Positions 1-5,585 of a DNA stretch of 8,117 nucleotides are shown here, in pieces. Origin of the DNA: Selenomonadaceae bacterium. Its GTDB lineage: Bacteria; Bacillota; Negativicutes; Selenomonadales; Selenomonadaceae. The translations under genes were made by a program, and so were the position numbers. How positions within the stretch are numbered: the stretch's first letter is position 1; each line of letters begins with the position of its first letter. A model generated the notes under the pieces. The model saw nothing but the letters and a program-made list of their open reading frames with translations. It did not search any database and was not told the origin of the DNA. The stretch is taken from positions 1-8,117 of the forward strand of contig JAEEGN010000275.1 in assembly GCA_016280345.1 (NCBI GenBank), written 5' to 3'.

Positions 1-11
1 CCTACCTCCTT
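1..11 (-). promoter_or_regulatory. Ribosome binding site of a gene beyond the left edge
   Basis: Read on the minus strand this is AAGGAGGTAGG, a near-perfect complement of the 16S rRNA 3' end. It lies 26 bases downstream of a good minus-strand promoter, so a start codon should lie within a few bases outside the window. Nothing of the coding region is visible, so the gene cannot be named. Confidence 0.75.
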
Positions 12-36
12 GTGAAAAGATTCTGTCCCTGCCTAT

Positions 37-65
37 ATTATAGCGTAAAAAAAGTGTCAGGACAA
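37..65 (-). promoter_or_regulatory. Sigma-A-type promoter for the gene off the left edge
   Basis: On the minus strand there is TTGTCC (65-60), a 17-base spacer and a perfect TATAAT (42-37). Transcription would start near position 30 and run leftwards to the ribosome binding site at 11-1, giving a leader of about 30 bases. It follows the end of the YgbA-like gene (stop at 99). No convincing terminator lies between them, so read-through from that gene is also possible. Confidence 0.7.
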
Positions 66-98
66 GAAGAAAAGAAAGAAACTTCCCGAAAACGCCGT

Positions 99-587
99 TT
101 ATTTTTTGGCCTTGCGCTGACGGGCCTTGGCGACCTTCTCCTTGCGGCGTTTGTCCTCTTTCTCCGCCGCCGCCTCGTGCTGCTTCTGCTTGGCGTAATC
201 GACGCCCATCTTCATGATCTTGTGGCGCACCGTCATCATCGGATGCTTCACCAGCATCGCCTTGCGCGAGCCCTCCATGATCTCCATGAAGGCCTTGTTG
301 TTGGCGTCGCCGAAGCACTGCTGGTCGCAGCGGTCACAGATGGGCTTCGTGACCCCGTAGCGGCAGCGGGCGATTTTCGGCAGGATGGTCGCCAGAAGCG
401 CCGTGCATTTGGGGCACAGCTTGCCGTCTTTGGTATTGTGGTGCTTATTGCAATAGACCGCGAAAGAGGACTTGATGTTCGCCTTCTCTTTGGGCAGGTT
501 CTGCTTCAGATCCTCCACGGGGTCCTTCTTCTTGCGGAACCGCTGGGGGATCAGCTTCTCGGGGATGAATTTGGAAAAAAAGCTCAT
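99..587 (-). CDS. YgbA-like cysteine-rich protein (nitrous oxide-stimulated promoter family)
   Basis: A 162-residue protein. The central part (about 38-125) matches my recollection of the PF11756/YgbA family: C46 with H49-H50, a CPKC pair (C58, C61), C75, then C84-x2-C87-x3-C91, followed by the family's 'KHPMMTVRHKIMK' block. The array of cysteines and histidines suggests metal or Fe-S binding, which is inference. In E. coli ygbA belongs to the nitric-oxide-responsive NsrR regulon; its biochemical activity is not known to me. Compared with the roughly 117-residue E. coli protein, this one has a basic N-terminal extension of about 37 residues and a Lys/Ala/Glu-rich tail (131-162). The ATG at 587 is chosen because AAAGGTGG sits 5 bases upstream; an upstream in-frame ATG at 758 would run through the promoter and the preceding gene's terminator. 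Likely monocistronic and cytoplasmic. Confidence 0.85.
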   Translation of the reverse strand: MSFFSKFIPEKLIPQRFRKKKDPVEDLKQNLPKEKANIKSSFAVYCNKHHNTKDGKLCPKCTALLATILPKIARCRYGVTKPICDRCDQQCFGDANNKAFMEIMEGSRKAMLVKHPMMTVRHKIMKMGVDYAKQKQHEAAAEKEDKRRKEKVAKARQRKAKK

Positions 588-636
588 GGAAACCACCTTT
601 GCGATGAAAATTAGCGGAATGATTCCTCTTATATAG

Positions 637-665
637 ATTGTAACGGCTGACGCCGGGAAAAGCAA
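637..665 (-). promoter_or_regulatory. Promoter of the YgbA-like gene
   Basis: Minus strand TTGCTT (665-660), 17-base spacer, TACAAT (642-637). Transcription would start near 630, leaving a leader of about 43 bases before the ATG at 587. It lies just after the terminator of the upstream minus-strand gene (689-721). No clear NsrR-like or other operator dyad was recognised over it. Confidence 0.6.
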
Positions 666-688
666 GGGAAAAATCATCGCCGGAGCAG

Positions 689-721
689 AAAAAGGCGGCG
701 GGCAACAAAAGGCCCGCCGCC
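689..721 (-). terminator. Intrinsic terminator after the HD-like gene
   Basis: A perfect 10-bp GC-only stem (694-703 with 712-721, arms GGCGGCGGGC/GCCCGCCGCC) and an 8-base loop are followed, on the minus strand, by a run of five T (693-689). It starts 30 bases after the stop codon at 751. Confidence 0.85.
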
Positions 722-750
722 GGGATGGGTTCGTGCTGGGAAAAAGCGTT

Positions 751-1305
751 TCAGGCAATCCGGGCGGTCTCGCCGCTCTCTTCCTCGCCGGCCAGGATCG
801 CCTTGATCGTCTTCGAGGTCAGATCGCCGATTTCCCACTTGAGCTGCCGGGCGCCCTCCCGTATCAGGGCGCGGGAGCACCGGGGCGCGAAATGCCAGTC
901 GCGGAATTTCTTCTGCACGGCGGACACCTTGAGTCCCTTTACGCTGCGGCGGGGCCGGGTGGCGGCGATGGCGCCGATGAGCAGCGACAGATGGGAGAGC
1001 GTCAGGAGCAGGATCGTGAACTCATCGGCGTTCGTCGGGAGTTCCCGGGCAGCCAGCGCGGCCAGGAAACGGTCGTCGGCGCCGGCGGAGCGAAGGGCCT
1101 CGGCGCCGGGCAGAAGCGCGTCTTCCACCGAATACAGGAGCCCGGCGGCGGCCCAATAACCGGCCTCCGCTTCATGGCCGCGGAACACCGCGAACCAGCG
1201 CATGACCCCCGCCAGAAGAAGAGCGTCGCGCTCGCGCTCCGGCGACGGCGCGGTTTCCCGGAAAAGCCGGAAAACGGATTCGTAGAATGCGGTGGACGAA
1301 CACAA
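751..1305 (-). CDS. Ligand-less HD-superfamily hydrolase-like protein (pseudoenzyme candidate)
   Basis: A 184-residue protein whose framework resembles COG2316-type predicted HD hydrolases. It has 'AGVMRWFA' (family: AVEAVMRxFA), 'AGLLYSVED' (family: GLLHDxDYE), a helix ending 'LIGAIAATRP' (family: DELTGLIxAxALxRP), and 'SVKGLKVSAVQKKFRDWHFA' (family: kSVxDLkVkSVkKKFKDkxFA). The residues expected to bind metal seem replaced: His-Asp reads Tyr-Ser, the later 'SH' is missing, and the Asp of DELTG is Ser. It may therefore be a non-catalytic paralogue; the fold and the loss are inferred from remembered family consensus. The TTG at 1305 is chosen because GAGGAGGG ends 7 bases upstream. A TTG at 1326 would put that ribosome binding site inside the gene and has no site of its own. 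Transcribed alone, with a good terminator. Confidence 0.65.
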   Translation of the reverse strand: MCSSTAFYESVFRLFRETAPSPERERDALLLAGVMRWFAVFRGHEAEAGYWAAAGLLYSVEDALLPGAEALRSAGADDRFLAALAARELPTNADEFTILLLTLSHLSLLIGAIAATRPRRSVKGLKVSAVQKKFRDWHFAPRCSRALIREGARQLKWEIGDLTSKTIKAILAGEEESGETARIA

Positions 1306-1311
1306 GACGCA

Positions 1312-1323
1312 GCCCTCCTCTTT
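1312..1323 (-). promoter_or_regulatory. Ribosome binding site that decides the HD-like start
   Basis: Minus strand AAAGAGGAGGGC; the GAGGAGGG core ends at 1313, 7 bases before the TTG at 1305. It argues for that TTG against the in-frame TTG at 1326, which it would follow. An ATG start is not available near here. Confidence 0.7.
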
Positions 1324-1343
1324 CAAATTTGAATTCTGTTAGT

Positions 1344-1372
1344 ATCGTATCATATTTTAGCGACAAAAGAAA
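1344..1372 (-). promoter_or_regulatory. Possible promoter of the HD-like gene
   Basis: Minus strand TTTCTT (1372-1367), 17-base spacer, TACGAT (1349-1344), within an AT-rich patch. Each box deviates from consensus and other hexamers (TATGAT, GATACT) overlap, so the exact position is uncertain. Confidence 0.35.
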
Positions 1373-1674
1373 GATGGGTCGGCGAAAAATTCATTTTCTA
1401 TCCCCAAAGCCTTTTCCCGGGACGCAAAGGGTCAAAAACCGCGAATTTCGTTTGCGCCCGGCGGAGGATGTATGACCGGTCACGCTTGCGGCGGCATGAC
1501 TCGCAAGCCGCGGGCAAATGACGCGCGGGACCATACCCCCGGAATCAACGTCTCTGTAAGGCGAGAAGGGGCGTCGGGAATTACCGGGGCGAAACGATGA
1601 CCGAAACGCCGTGCTTCAGGAGAAAACCGCGGAGATGATGGCTTTCCGGACTCCCGGGGAGCATTGCCGCCAAA
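1373..1674. other. Intergenic stretch without a recognisable gene
   Basis: No reading frame here has a ribosome binding site and a family resemblance. Visible structure is limited to a perfect 10-bp palindrome TGACCGGTCA (1473-1482) next to a 7-bp inverted repeat GCTTGCG/CGCAAGC (1484-1490 with 1502-1508, 11-base loop). Their function is unknown. A minus-strand frame running from 1913 to 1581 crosses a hairpin and is not supported. Confidence 0.5.
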
Positions 1675-1717
1675 CGAAAAGCAAGGGATCCCGTCCTGTG
1701 AGAGCCCTTGCTTTTCG
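1675..1717 (-). terminator. Long hairpin, probable terminator of the decayed minus-strand locus
   Basis: A perfect 13-bp inverted repeat (CGAAAAGCAAGGG at 1675-1687 with CCCTTGCTTTTCG at 1705-1717) surrounds a 17-base loop. On the minus strand the descending arm ends CTTTTCG followed by TTTGG, which gives a modest U-rich tail. It lies 75 bases downstream of the TAG at 1792, so it was probably the terminator of the gene whose 3' end survives there. The loop is large and the U-tract interrupted, so another role is possible. Confidence 0.5.
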
Positions 1718-1791
1718 CTATATGCCCGGAGACCACGCCGGCTTCACTTTTTTCTATTGTCGCGCTGGCGTTATCGGTCGGCGTTCCGCCG

Positions 1792-1917
1792 CTATACAAT
1801 CTTTCCCTTTTGAAGGGCGCGCTGTTGCTCATATTCAAAGGCAACCTGATTCCGGACACGCTCCTTCGCTTCCTCCGACAGCATCTGATACTTTGCCGGC
1901 AGCGCTTCCTCATCCGC
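1792..1917 (-). pseudogene. Unidentified 3' gene remnant (about 40 codons)
   Basis: Minus-strand codons read ADEEALPAKYQMLSEE, continue AKERVRNQVAFEYEQQR and end LQKGKIV before a TAG. Codon choice and the charged helical composition look like real coding sequence, but there is no upstream start with a ribosome binding site. It is in frame with, and directly after, the TGA (1932-1930) of the DUF4143 remnant. The only internal ATG (1884) would leave 30 residues and has no ribosome binding site. The sequence loosely recalls the C-terminal helices of some small DNA-binding regulators, but I do not recognise it. Most likely the 3' end of a second gene left behind by deletion. Confidence 0.4.
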
Positions 1918-1929
1918 GCCCCCTCCCCT

Positions 1930-2345
1930 TCACGCCATTTCCAGATACGCCCGCAGCTTCCACAGCATATACAACGGGACGCTGCACAGCGTAAGGTGTT
2001 CCTGCCTCGTTATGCCCACGTTTCGCAGGGAGGTCTTGATGGCGCGGCGGGGATGGTAGCGGCTGACGTACAGTTGTAAACTCTTGGCTTTCGTGTTTTC
2101 CGCCGCTTTCACCTCGATGGGGACGATTTCCCCCGCGGTTTCCACGAGGAAATCCACTTCCGCCGTATTGCCGGAGCGCCAGAAGTACGGGTGGAATCCC
2201 ATCGCTTGCAGCTCGGTCATGACAAAGTTTTCCGCGAACGCTCCCTTGAAGCGCTGGAAATGCTCGCTGCCGTTCAGGGCATCAGGGGCTTCCGATGACC
2301 GCGGTTTTTCCAGGCCGCAAGGTCCGCTTCGATTGTCCGCCACAT
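1930..2345 (-). pseudogene. Internally deleted COG1373-type ATPase (AAA plus DUF4143)
   Basis: Both ends of one gene family survive. The N-terminus starts at the ATG at 2345, 8 bases after GGGAGG, and reads MWRTIEADLAAWKNR then GHRKPLMP before a TGA (2276-2274). This matches the usual opening of these ATPases ('...L..WK....RKPLil.GARQVGKT'). Shifted by one frame from about 2280, the sequence resumes at the C-terminal DUF4143 domain: FKGAFAENFV, YFWRSGNTAEVDFLV, IVPIEVKAAE and SVPLYMLW, ending at 1930. The Walker A and B regions and most of DUF4143 are absent, roughly 250-300 codons by comparison with remembered full-length members of about 400 residues. The surviving E(V)D..IEVK residues belong to a PD-(D/E)XK-like fold. 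An ORF beginning at 2361 in the DUF4143 frame exists but its first 27 residues do not belong to the family. No functional ATPase can be made. Confidence 0.85.
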
Positions 2346-2381
2346 CGTTCCTGCCTCCCACGTTTCTCTTTAGTACCGGGT

Positions 2382-2443
2382 TTACACTTTTCCCTATGAA
2401 AAATGCAAGAGGTATTACACTTTTTCCTGGGAATAAATGTAAG
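2382..2443. repeat. Two imperfect direct repeats, each an imperfect dyad, upstream of the broken ATPase gene
   Basis: The copies at 2382-2409 and 2415-2443 both begin TTACACTTTT and end AAATGyAAG (y = c or t), offset by 33 bases. Each is also roughly self-complementary. In the second, TTACACTTTTTCC (2415-2427) pairs with GGAATAAATGTAA (2430-2442) at 11 of 13 positions. On the minus strand each copy ends in GTGTAA, and a weak promoter such as CTTACA-18-TGTAAT can be drawn through the distal copy. They lie 37-98 bases upstream of the ATG at 2345. They could be paired operator sites or a remnant of a mobile-element end. Confidence 0.55.
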
Positions 2444-2691
2444 CGACCGACGTCAGGGGGGGCGGGGTCATGCCTGGCTTGTCTTATGAATCTTCCCGGG
2501 GTTGGAATAAACCGGCGGATTCTTCCGGTTCACCCGCCACAACGGGAGACTGAATCAGGGAGGCTCCTTTCTCGGGGACCTTTGGCGTTGGCAGTTCCCC
2601 AATGAAGCGCCCGGCGATACGAAGATCGTGAACGGCGCGCTTGCCCTTCATACGTTGGTACAATTTTGTCCCCCGATTCCCTGTTTCTGTT
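2444..2691. other. Intergenic stretch before the PD-(D/E)XK gene
   Basis: No supported gene. A minus-strand open frame passes through it and ends at 2484. Its last 55 codons, from an ATG at 2651, have acceptable codon use, but there is no ribosome binding site and no family resemblance, and the same frame continues open as an antisense shadow of the next gene. It may be a decayed 3' end. Confidence 0.35.
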
Positions 2692-2720
2692 TTGCCTTGC
2701 CGGTGCCGATGTGATATACT
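2692..2720 (+). promoter_or_regulatory. Promoter of the PD-(D/E)XK gene
   Basis: TTGCCT (2692-2697), 17-base spacer, TATACT (2715-2720) with an extended -10 TGA just upstream. Transcription would start near 2727, about 24 bases before the ATG at 2751. Confidence 0.75.
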
Positions 2721-2750
2721 GAAGACAAGAAATGATAAAGGAAGATGTCC

Positions 2751-3743
2751 ATGCCGAAAATGATTCGAACCGCGCAAATGAAGCGGTATGACGCTCTTTG
2801 CAAGAAAATCCTCTCGGAGAAGGGCATCCTCGCCAACATCATGACAGGCTGCGTTCCGGAGTATCGCTCTGCCAGCGTGGCGGACATCGTGAACCGCTAT
2901 ATCGAGGGAATCCCGGAGATAGGCGTTCCCATCCTTGAGACGCCGCTTGCCACGCAAATCAGCGGAGATTCCACGGAATTTTCCTCCGAAGAAGAGGGCC
3001 GAACCACCTATGATGTTTGCTTTTCGGCGCTCGCGCCCGTGCCGGGTTCTCGGGAAATGATACAGCTTCTGCTGAATCTCGAAGCGCAGAACGACAGCTA
3101 TCCCGGTTACCCGATTCTGAAACGTGCGGCGTTTCACTGCGGTCGGATGATCTCGTCGCAGTACGGTAAAGTTTTCGTCAAGTCTGAATACGGGAAGCTG
3201 CGTAAGGTATACAGCATTTGGGTGTGTCCGTTCCCGCGCAGGGACGAGGAATACACGATAAACCTTTACCAAATGGAAGAGCATCACGTTCTCGGATGCC
3301 ATGAGGCGAAACGTGAGCATTACGATAACTATGGAATTATCGTTATCTGCCTGGGCGATAAGAAAGCCAGCGAACTCACCGGGCTGATGCGGCTTTTGAC
3401 GGTGCTGTTCCGTGACACGCTGTCGGCCGGGGAAGTCAACGCGATTCTCCGTGACGAATATTCCATCGAGTTGACGCCGGATATTGAGAAAGGAGTGGCG
3501 GAGGTGTGCAATTTGAGCGCGGGGCTTGTTGCCCAGGCGGATAAACAGGGATTTGAACGTGGCGATAAACAGGGATTTGAACGCGGCAATAAACAGGGAT
3601 TTGAACGTGGTTTGGAAAGTGCCAGGTCCCATTCCGCTTTGGCAATGTTCGCAGACCATTTCCCGGTAGACAAGGTGGCAAAATACTGCAATCTTTCCCT
3701 GCAGGAAGCTGCGGATCTCGGAAGACGGCATGGGTATCTGTAA
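2751..3743 (+). CDS. PD-(D/E)XK nuclease-family (Rpn/PDDEXK_2-like) protein
   Basis: A 330-residue protein. Residues about 86-160 carry the family core: 'TTYDV' (D88), 'IQLLLNLEAQ' (E111, Q113 as the ExQ form of ExK), 'SYPGYPILKRAAFHCGRMIS' and 'KVYSIWVCP'. Then come 'GIIVICLG' and 'EVCNLSAG', all typical of the proteins annotated as PD-(D/E)XK nuclease family transposase. Characterised Rpn relatives promote RecA-independent recombination and cut DNA; activity here is inferred. Residues 264-287 are three copies of (D/N)KQGFERG, encoded by 24-bp repeats, before a helical C-terminal part (about 296-330). The ATG at 2751 is preferred to that at 2745 because AAGGA (2738-2742) then lies 8 bases upstream; from 2745 it would be only 2 bases away. 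The gene has its own promoter and terminator. Such genes often vary between strains. Confidence 0.85.
   Translation: MPKMIRTAQMKRYDALCKKILSEKGILANIMTGCVPEYRSASVADIVNRYIEGIPEIGVPILETPLATQISGDSTEFSSEEEGRTTYDVCFSALAPVPGSREMIQLLLNLEAQNDSYPGYPILKRAAFHCGRMISSQYGKVFVKSEYGKLRKVYSIWVCPFPRRDEEYTINLYQMEEHHVLGCHEAKREHYDNYGIIVICLGDKKASELTGLMRLLTVLFRDTLSAGEVNAILRDEYSIELTPDIEKGVAEVCNLSAGLVAQADKQGFERGDKQGFERGNKQGFERGLESARSHSALAMFADHFPVDKVAKYCNLSLQEAADLGRRHGYL
3540..3611 (+). repeat. Three 24-bp in-frame tandem repeats
   Basis: Units at 3540-3563, 3564-3587 and 3588-3611 share the core AAACAGGGATTTGAACG and differ by one or a few bases. Each encodes (D/N)KQGFERG. The unit is a multiple of three, so copy-number change would lengthen or shorten the linker without a frameshift. 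Confidence 0.95.
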
Positions 3744-3796
3744 ACGTCAGATCACCAACATTGAAAAGGAAAATCCCCCGTTTGTTTGAAAGAAGA

Positions 3797-3840
3797 AAGG
3801 CCACGCGGAGCGTATTTGCACGCACGCGTGGCCTTGTTTG
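3797..3840 (+). terminator. Terminator of the PD-(D/E)XK gene
   Basis: An 11-bp perfect stem (AAGGCCACGCG at 3797-3807 with CGCGTGGCCTT at 3825-3835) is followed by GTTTG. Inside it a further GCGT/ACGC pairing (3810-3813 with 3820-3823) extends the hairpin. It lies 54 bases after the stop codon and ahead of the next promoter. The minus-strand side (TTTCTTCTTTC) is also T-rich, so it may work both ways. Confidence 0.75.
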
Positions 3841-3892
3841 CTGGAGGAATGCCGGTCAAATCGCGGCTTTTCTGAAAATCCCCCAAACACCC

Positions 3893-3921
3893 GTCACAAC
3901 GGAACGGTTTTATGCTATACT
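3893..3921 (+). promoter_or_regulatory. Promoter of the BsuPI/TPR operon
   Basis: GTCACA (3893-3898), 17-base spacer, TATACT (3916-3921). Transcription would start near 3928, with about 31 bases of leader before the ATG at 3959. Confidence 0.6.
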
Positions 3922-3958
3922 AAAAGGAACATCAGTCATAACCGAGGGGGCGGAAACG

Positions 3959-4528
3959 ATGAAGCGATTTTTTGCCGCCGGTCTGGCGGTTTGTTTGCTG
4001 GCGCTGGGGCCGGGCGTGGCCTCGGCCGGCATCGGGGCGGACGTCGGCGTGTATTTCCCGGTGGGCGGGCGCCGTGTCATCGAACGGGTGACGGGGTACG
4101 CGTCCTTTACCGTGGGCCAGCTGGCGCAGGAACTTCGGGTCGAGGAAAAATCGGGACGGCTGGTCATGGAGCTTACGGTGACCAACGACGGCGATACGCC
4201 GTTTGCCATTGAGCATCGGAACGGGCAGGAGTATGAGTTCGTCGTGCTGGACAAGAAGGGGCGGGCGATTTACCGCTGGTCGGAGGGCATGGCCTTCACC
4301 CAGGCGCTGAAGACCTCCACCATCGCGCCCCGTTCCACAGTCGTCTATAAGGCGGAAATCAAGCGGGCGGACTACAAGAAGATCCGCGACGACGCGGTTC
4401 TGGTGACGGCGTTCCTGACGGATACGCCCTATACGCTGTCGGCGTCGGTTCCCGAGACGGGAGACGACGAGCGCGGCGCCGCCATCCACGGCGCCATCCG
4501 CATCGGCAACGGCTATCCGCACTGGTGA
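3959..4528 (+). CDS. Secreted BsuPI-domain protein
   Basis: A 189-residue exported protein. Residues 1-23 form a signal peptide: basic MKRFF, a hydrophobic stretch, and an ASA cleavage site before G24. Residues about 66-135 match the BsuPI (PF12690) beta-sandwich pattern: 'MELTVTNDGDTPFAIEHRNGQEYEF', 'VVLDKKGRAIYRWSEGMAFTQAL' and 'TIAPRSTVVYKAEI'. The founding member is the Bacillus intracellular proteinase inhibitor BsuPI, but most domain homologues, including exported ones, are uncharacterised, so inhibition of a protease here is only a possibility. The start is set by GAGGGG 9 bases upstream and the signal peptide; an in-frame ATG at 3761 would run through a terminator and the promoter. 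The next gene begins 15 bases after the stop and is surely co-transcribed. Confidence 0.8.
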   Translation: MKRFFAAGLAVCLLALGPGVASAGIGADVGVYFPVGGRRVIERVTGYASFTVGQLAQELRVEEKSGRLVMELTVTNDGDTPFAIEHRNGQEYEFVVLDKKGRAIYRWSEGMAFTQALKTSTIAPRSTVVYKAEIKRADYKKIRDDAVLVTAFLTDTPYTLSASVPETGDDERGAAIHGAIRIGNGYPHW

Positions 4529-4543
4529 GGGGAGGAAACGGAC

Positions 4544-5521
4544 GTGAAGAAGGTCATCATCGGCGTCGTCGTGTTGCTGGTCCTTTTGGGCGCCGGCGGA
4601 GCCATCGCCTATAAGGTCATGGTGCTGGACAAGGAGGCGGCGGAGACCGCGGCGGCCCCGCCGGCCGTGGCGACGGAAACGCCGAAGCCGGAAGAGAAAA
4701 AGCCGGCAGAACCGAAGCCGGAGGAGAAGAAAAAGGACAGAAAGGACCGGAAGGAAAGCGCGGCCGACCGGAACAAACCGCACGATACGGACGGTCAGGT
4801 GGACGAGCTCATCAAGGCGGGCAACGCCAGCCTGACGACGGATCCCATGAAGGCGGACCAGAGCTTCCAGGAGGCGCTGAAGATCGCCCGGACCGACGAG
4901 CAGCAGGTCCGGGCCTGGCACGGGCGGATCATGGCGGCGAAAATCATGGGCAGCGGCGAGATTGAGCACATGGCGGGCACGAATATGCTGAAGCTGGCGA
5001 CCACGGACAAGATGAAGGCCAACGCTTACGAGGGCATCGCGCACGGTTCCGTGGTGCGCCAGAACTACATGGAAGCGGTGGAAGCCTACCGGCAGGCCGG
5101 CGAGTGCTATCAGAAGGCGGGGGACTACAAGCTCGTCTGCTCCATCGCCGTGGACCTTTCCCGGGTTCTGCGGCGCTATATCGCCGATTTCCAGGGCGCG
5201 GACCAGGCGCTGAAACGGGCCTGGGAAGCGGTGGACAAGAGCGGCGTCGAGGAAAAGCGGGCGAAGTACATGAAGTGGAGCCTCTGCCTGGAGCAGGCCG
5301 ACAACTGCCGGCTGATGGGGGATTCCGCGGGTCAGATCCGGTGGAACCACGAGGCGGCGAAATACAACCCCGACTGGAAGCAGAACGCGGCCATCATCGA
5401 GCGGTCCCTGACGGCGCCGGCGCCGGAGAGCGGAGAAGCGGCCGGGCCGGAGAGCGGAGAGGCGGAGCCGGCCGCGCCGGAGGAAGCGGAAGAGACGTCC
5501 GGGGCGGCGGAGGCCGGATGA
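4544..5521 (+). CDS. Membrane-anchored helical-repeat (TPR-like) protein
   Basis: A 325-residue protein starting with GTG, 8 bases after GGAGG. Residues 3-22 form one hydrophobic segment after MKK, with no clear cleavage site, so an N-in/C-out anchor is likely. Residues 31-82 are a Pro/Glu/Lys-rich linker (repeated KPEEKK). Residues about 85-283 are helical with TPR-like spacing, for example 'ADQSFQEALKIA', 'NYMEAVEAYRQAGECYQKAGDY' and 'CLEQADNCRLMGDSAGQI'. The tail from about 291 is an acidic Ala/Pro/Glu stretch with a duplicated PESGEA. No enzyme motif is present; TPR-like arrays usually bind other proteins. It is translationally close to the BsuPI-domain gene, so the two proteins may act together at the cell surface. 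The exact family is not recognised. Confidence 0.75.
   Translation: MKKVIIGVVVLLVLLGAGGAIAYKVMVLDKEAAETAAAPPAVATETPKPEEKKPAEPKPEEKKKDRKDRKESAADRNKPHDTDGQVDELIKAGNASLTTDPMKADQSFQEALKIARTDEQQVRAWHGRIMAAKIMGSGEIEHMAGTNMLKLATTDKMKANAYEGIAHGSVVRQNYMEAVEAYRQAGECYQKAGDYKLVCSIAVDLSRVLRRYIADFQGADQALKRAWEAVDKSGVEEKRAKYMKWSLCLEQADNCRLMGDSAGQIRWNHEAAKYNPDWKQNAAIIERSLTAPAPESGEAAGPESGEAEPAAPEEAEETSGAAEAG
5422..5469 (+). repeat. 24-bp direct repeat in the acidic tail
   Basis: GCCGGAGAGCGGAGA occurs at 5422-5436 and again at 5446-5460, and the similarity extends into AGCGG/GGCGG. The pair encodes PESGEAAG then PESGEAEP in the low-complexity C-terminus of the TPR-like protein. Confidence 0.8.
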
Positions 5522-5550
5522 AGCCCCCTTTCCGCCGGTGAAGAAAAAAG

Positions 5551-5579
5551 TTGAAATCCTTGGGGCGGTATGCTATAAT
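5551..5579 (+). promoter_or_regulatory. Strong promoter of rpsB-tsf
   Basis: TTGAAA (5551-5556), 17-base spacer, perfect TATAAT (5574-5579) with an extended TGC just upstream. It is one of the two best promoters in the window, as expected for ribosomal protein genes. No clear terminator separates it from the upstream TPR-like gene, so some read-through is possible. Confidence 0.9.
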
Positions 5580-5585
5580 ATCGCA

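Noticed and set aside
12..614. 200-codon plus-strand frame over the YgbA-like gene
   Set aside because: Antisense to a gene with a clear family pattern; its Leu/His/Arg content is that of a shadow.
1581..1913. 110-codon minus-strand frame starting after AGGGGAGGGGG
   Set aside because: Despite the purine-rich upstream sequence, it runs through a perfect 13-bp hairpin and overlaps in another frame the better coding-like remnant; its Arg/Ser-rich start resembles no protein.
2484..2651. 55-codon minus-strand small gene from an ATG at 2651
   Set aside because: No ribosome binding site or recognised family, and the frame stays open far into the antisense strand of the next gene; kept only as a possible remnant.
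2484..3731. 415-codon open frame on the minus strand opposite the PD-(D/E)XK gene
   Set aside because: The plus-strand gene has promoter, ribosome binding site, family motifs and terminator; the antisense frame has none and translates the 24-bp repeats into unrelated repeats.
3932..5350. 472-codon open frame on the minus strand opposite the BsuPI/TPR operon
   Set aside because: His/Arg/Leu-rich shadow without a start signal; the plus-strand genes have a signal peptide, a membrane anchor and ribosome binding sites.
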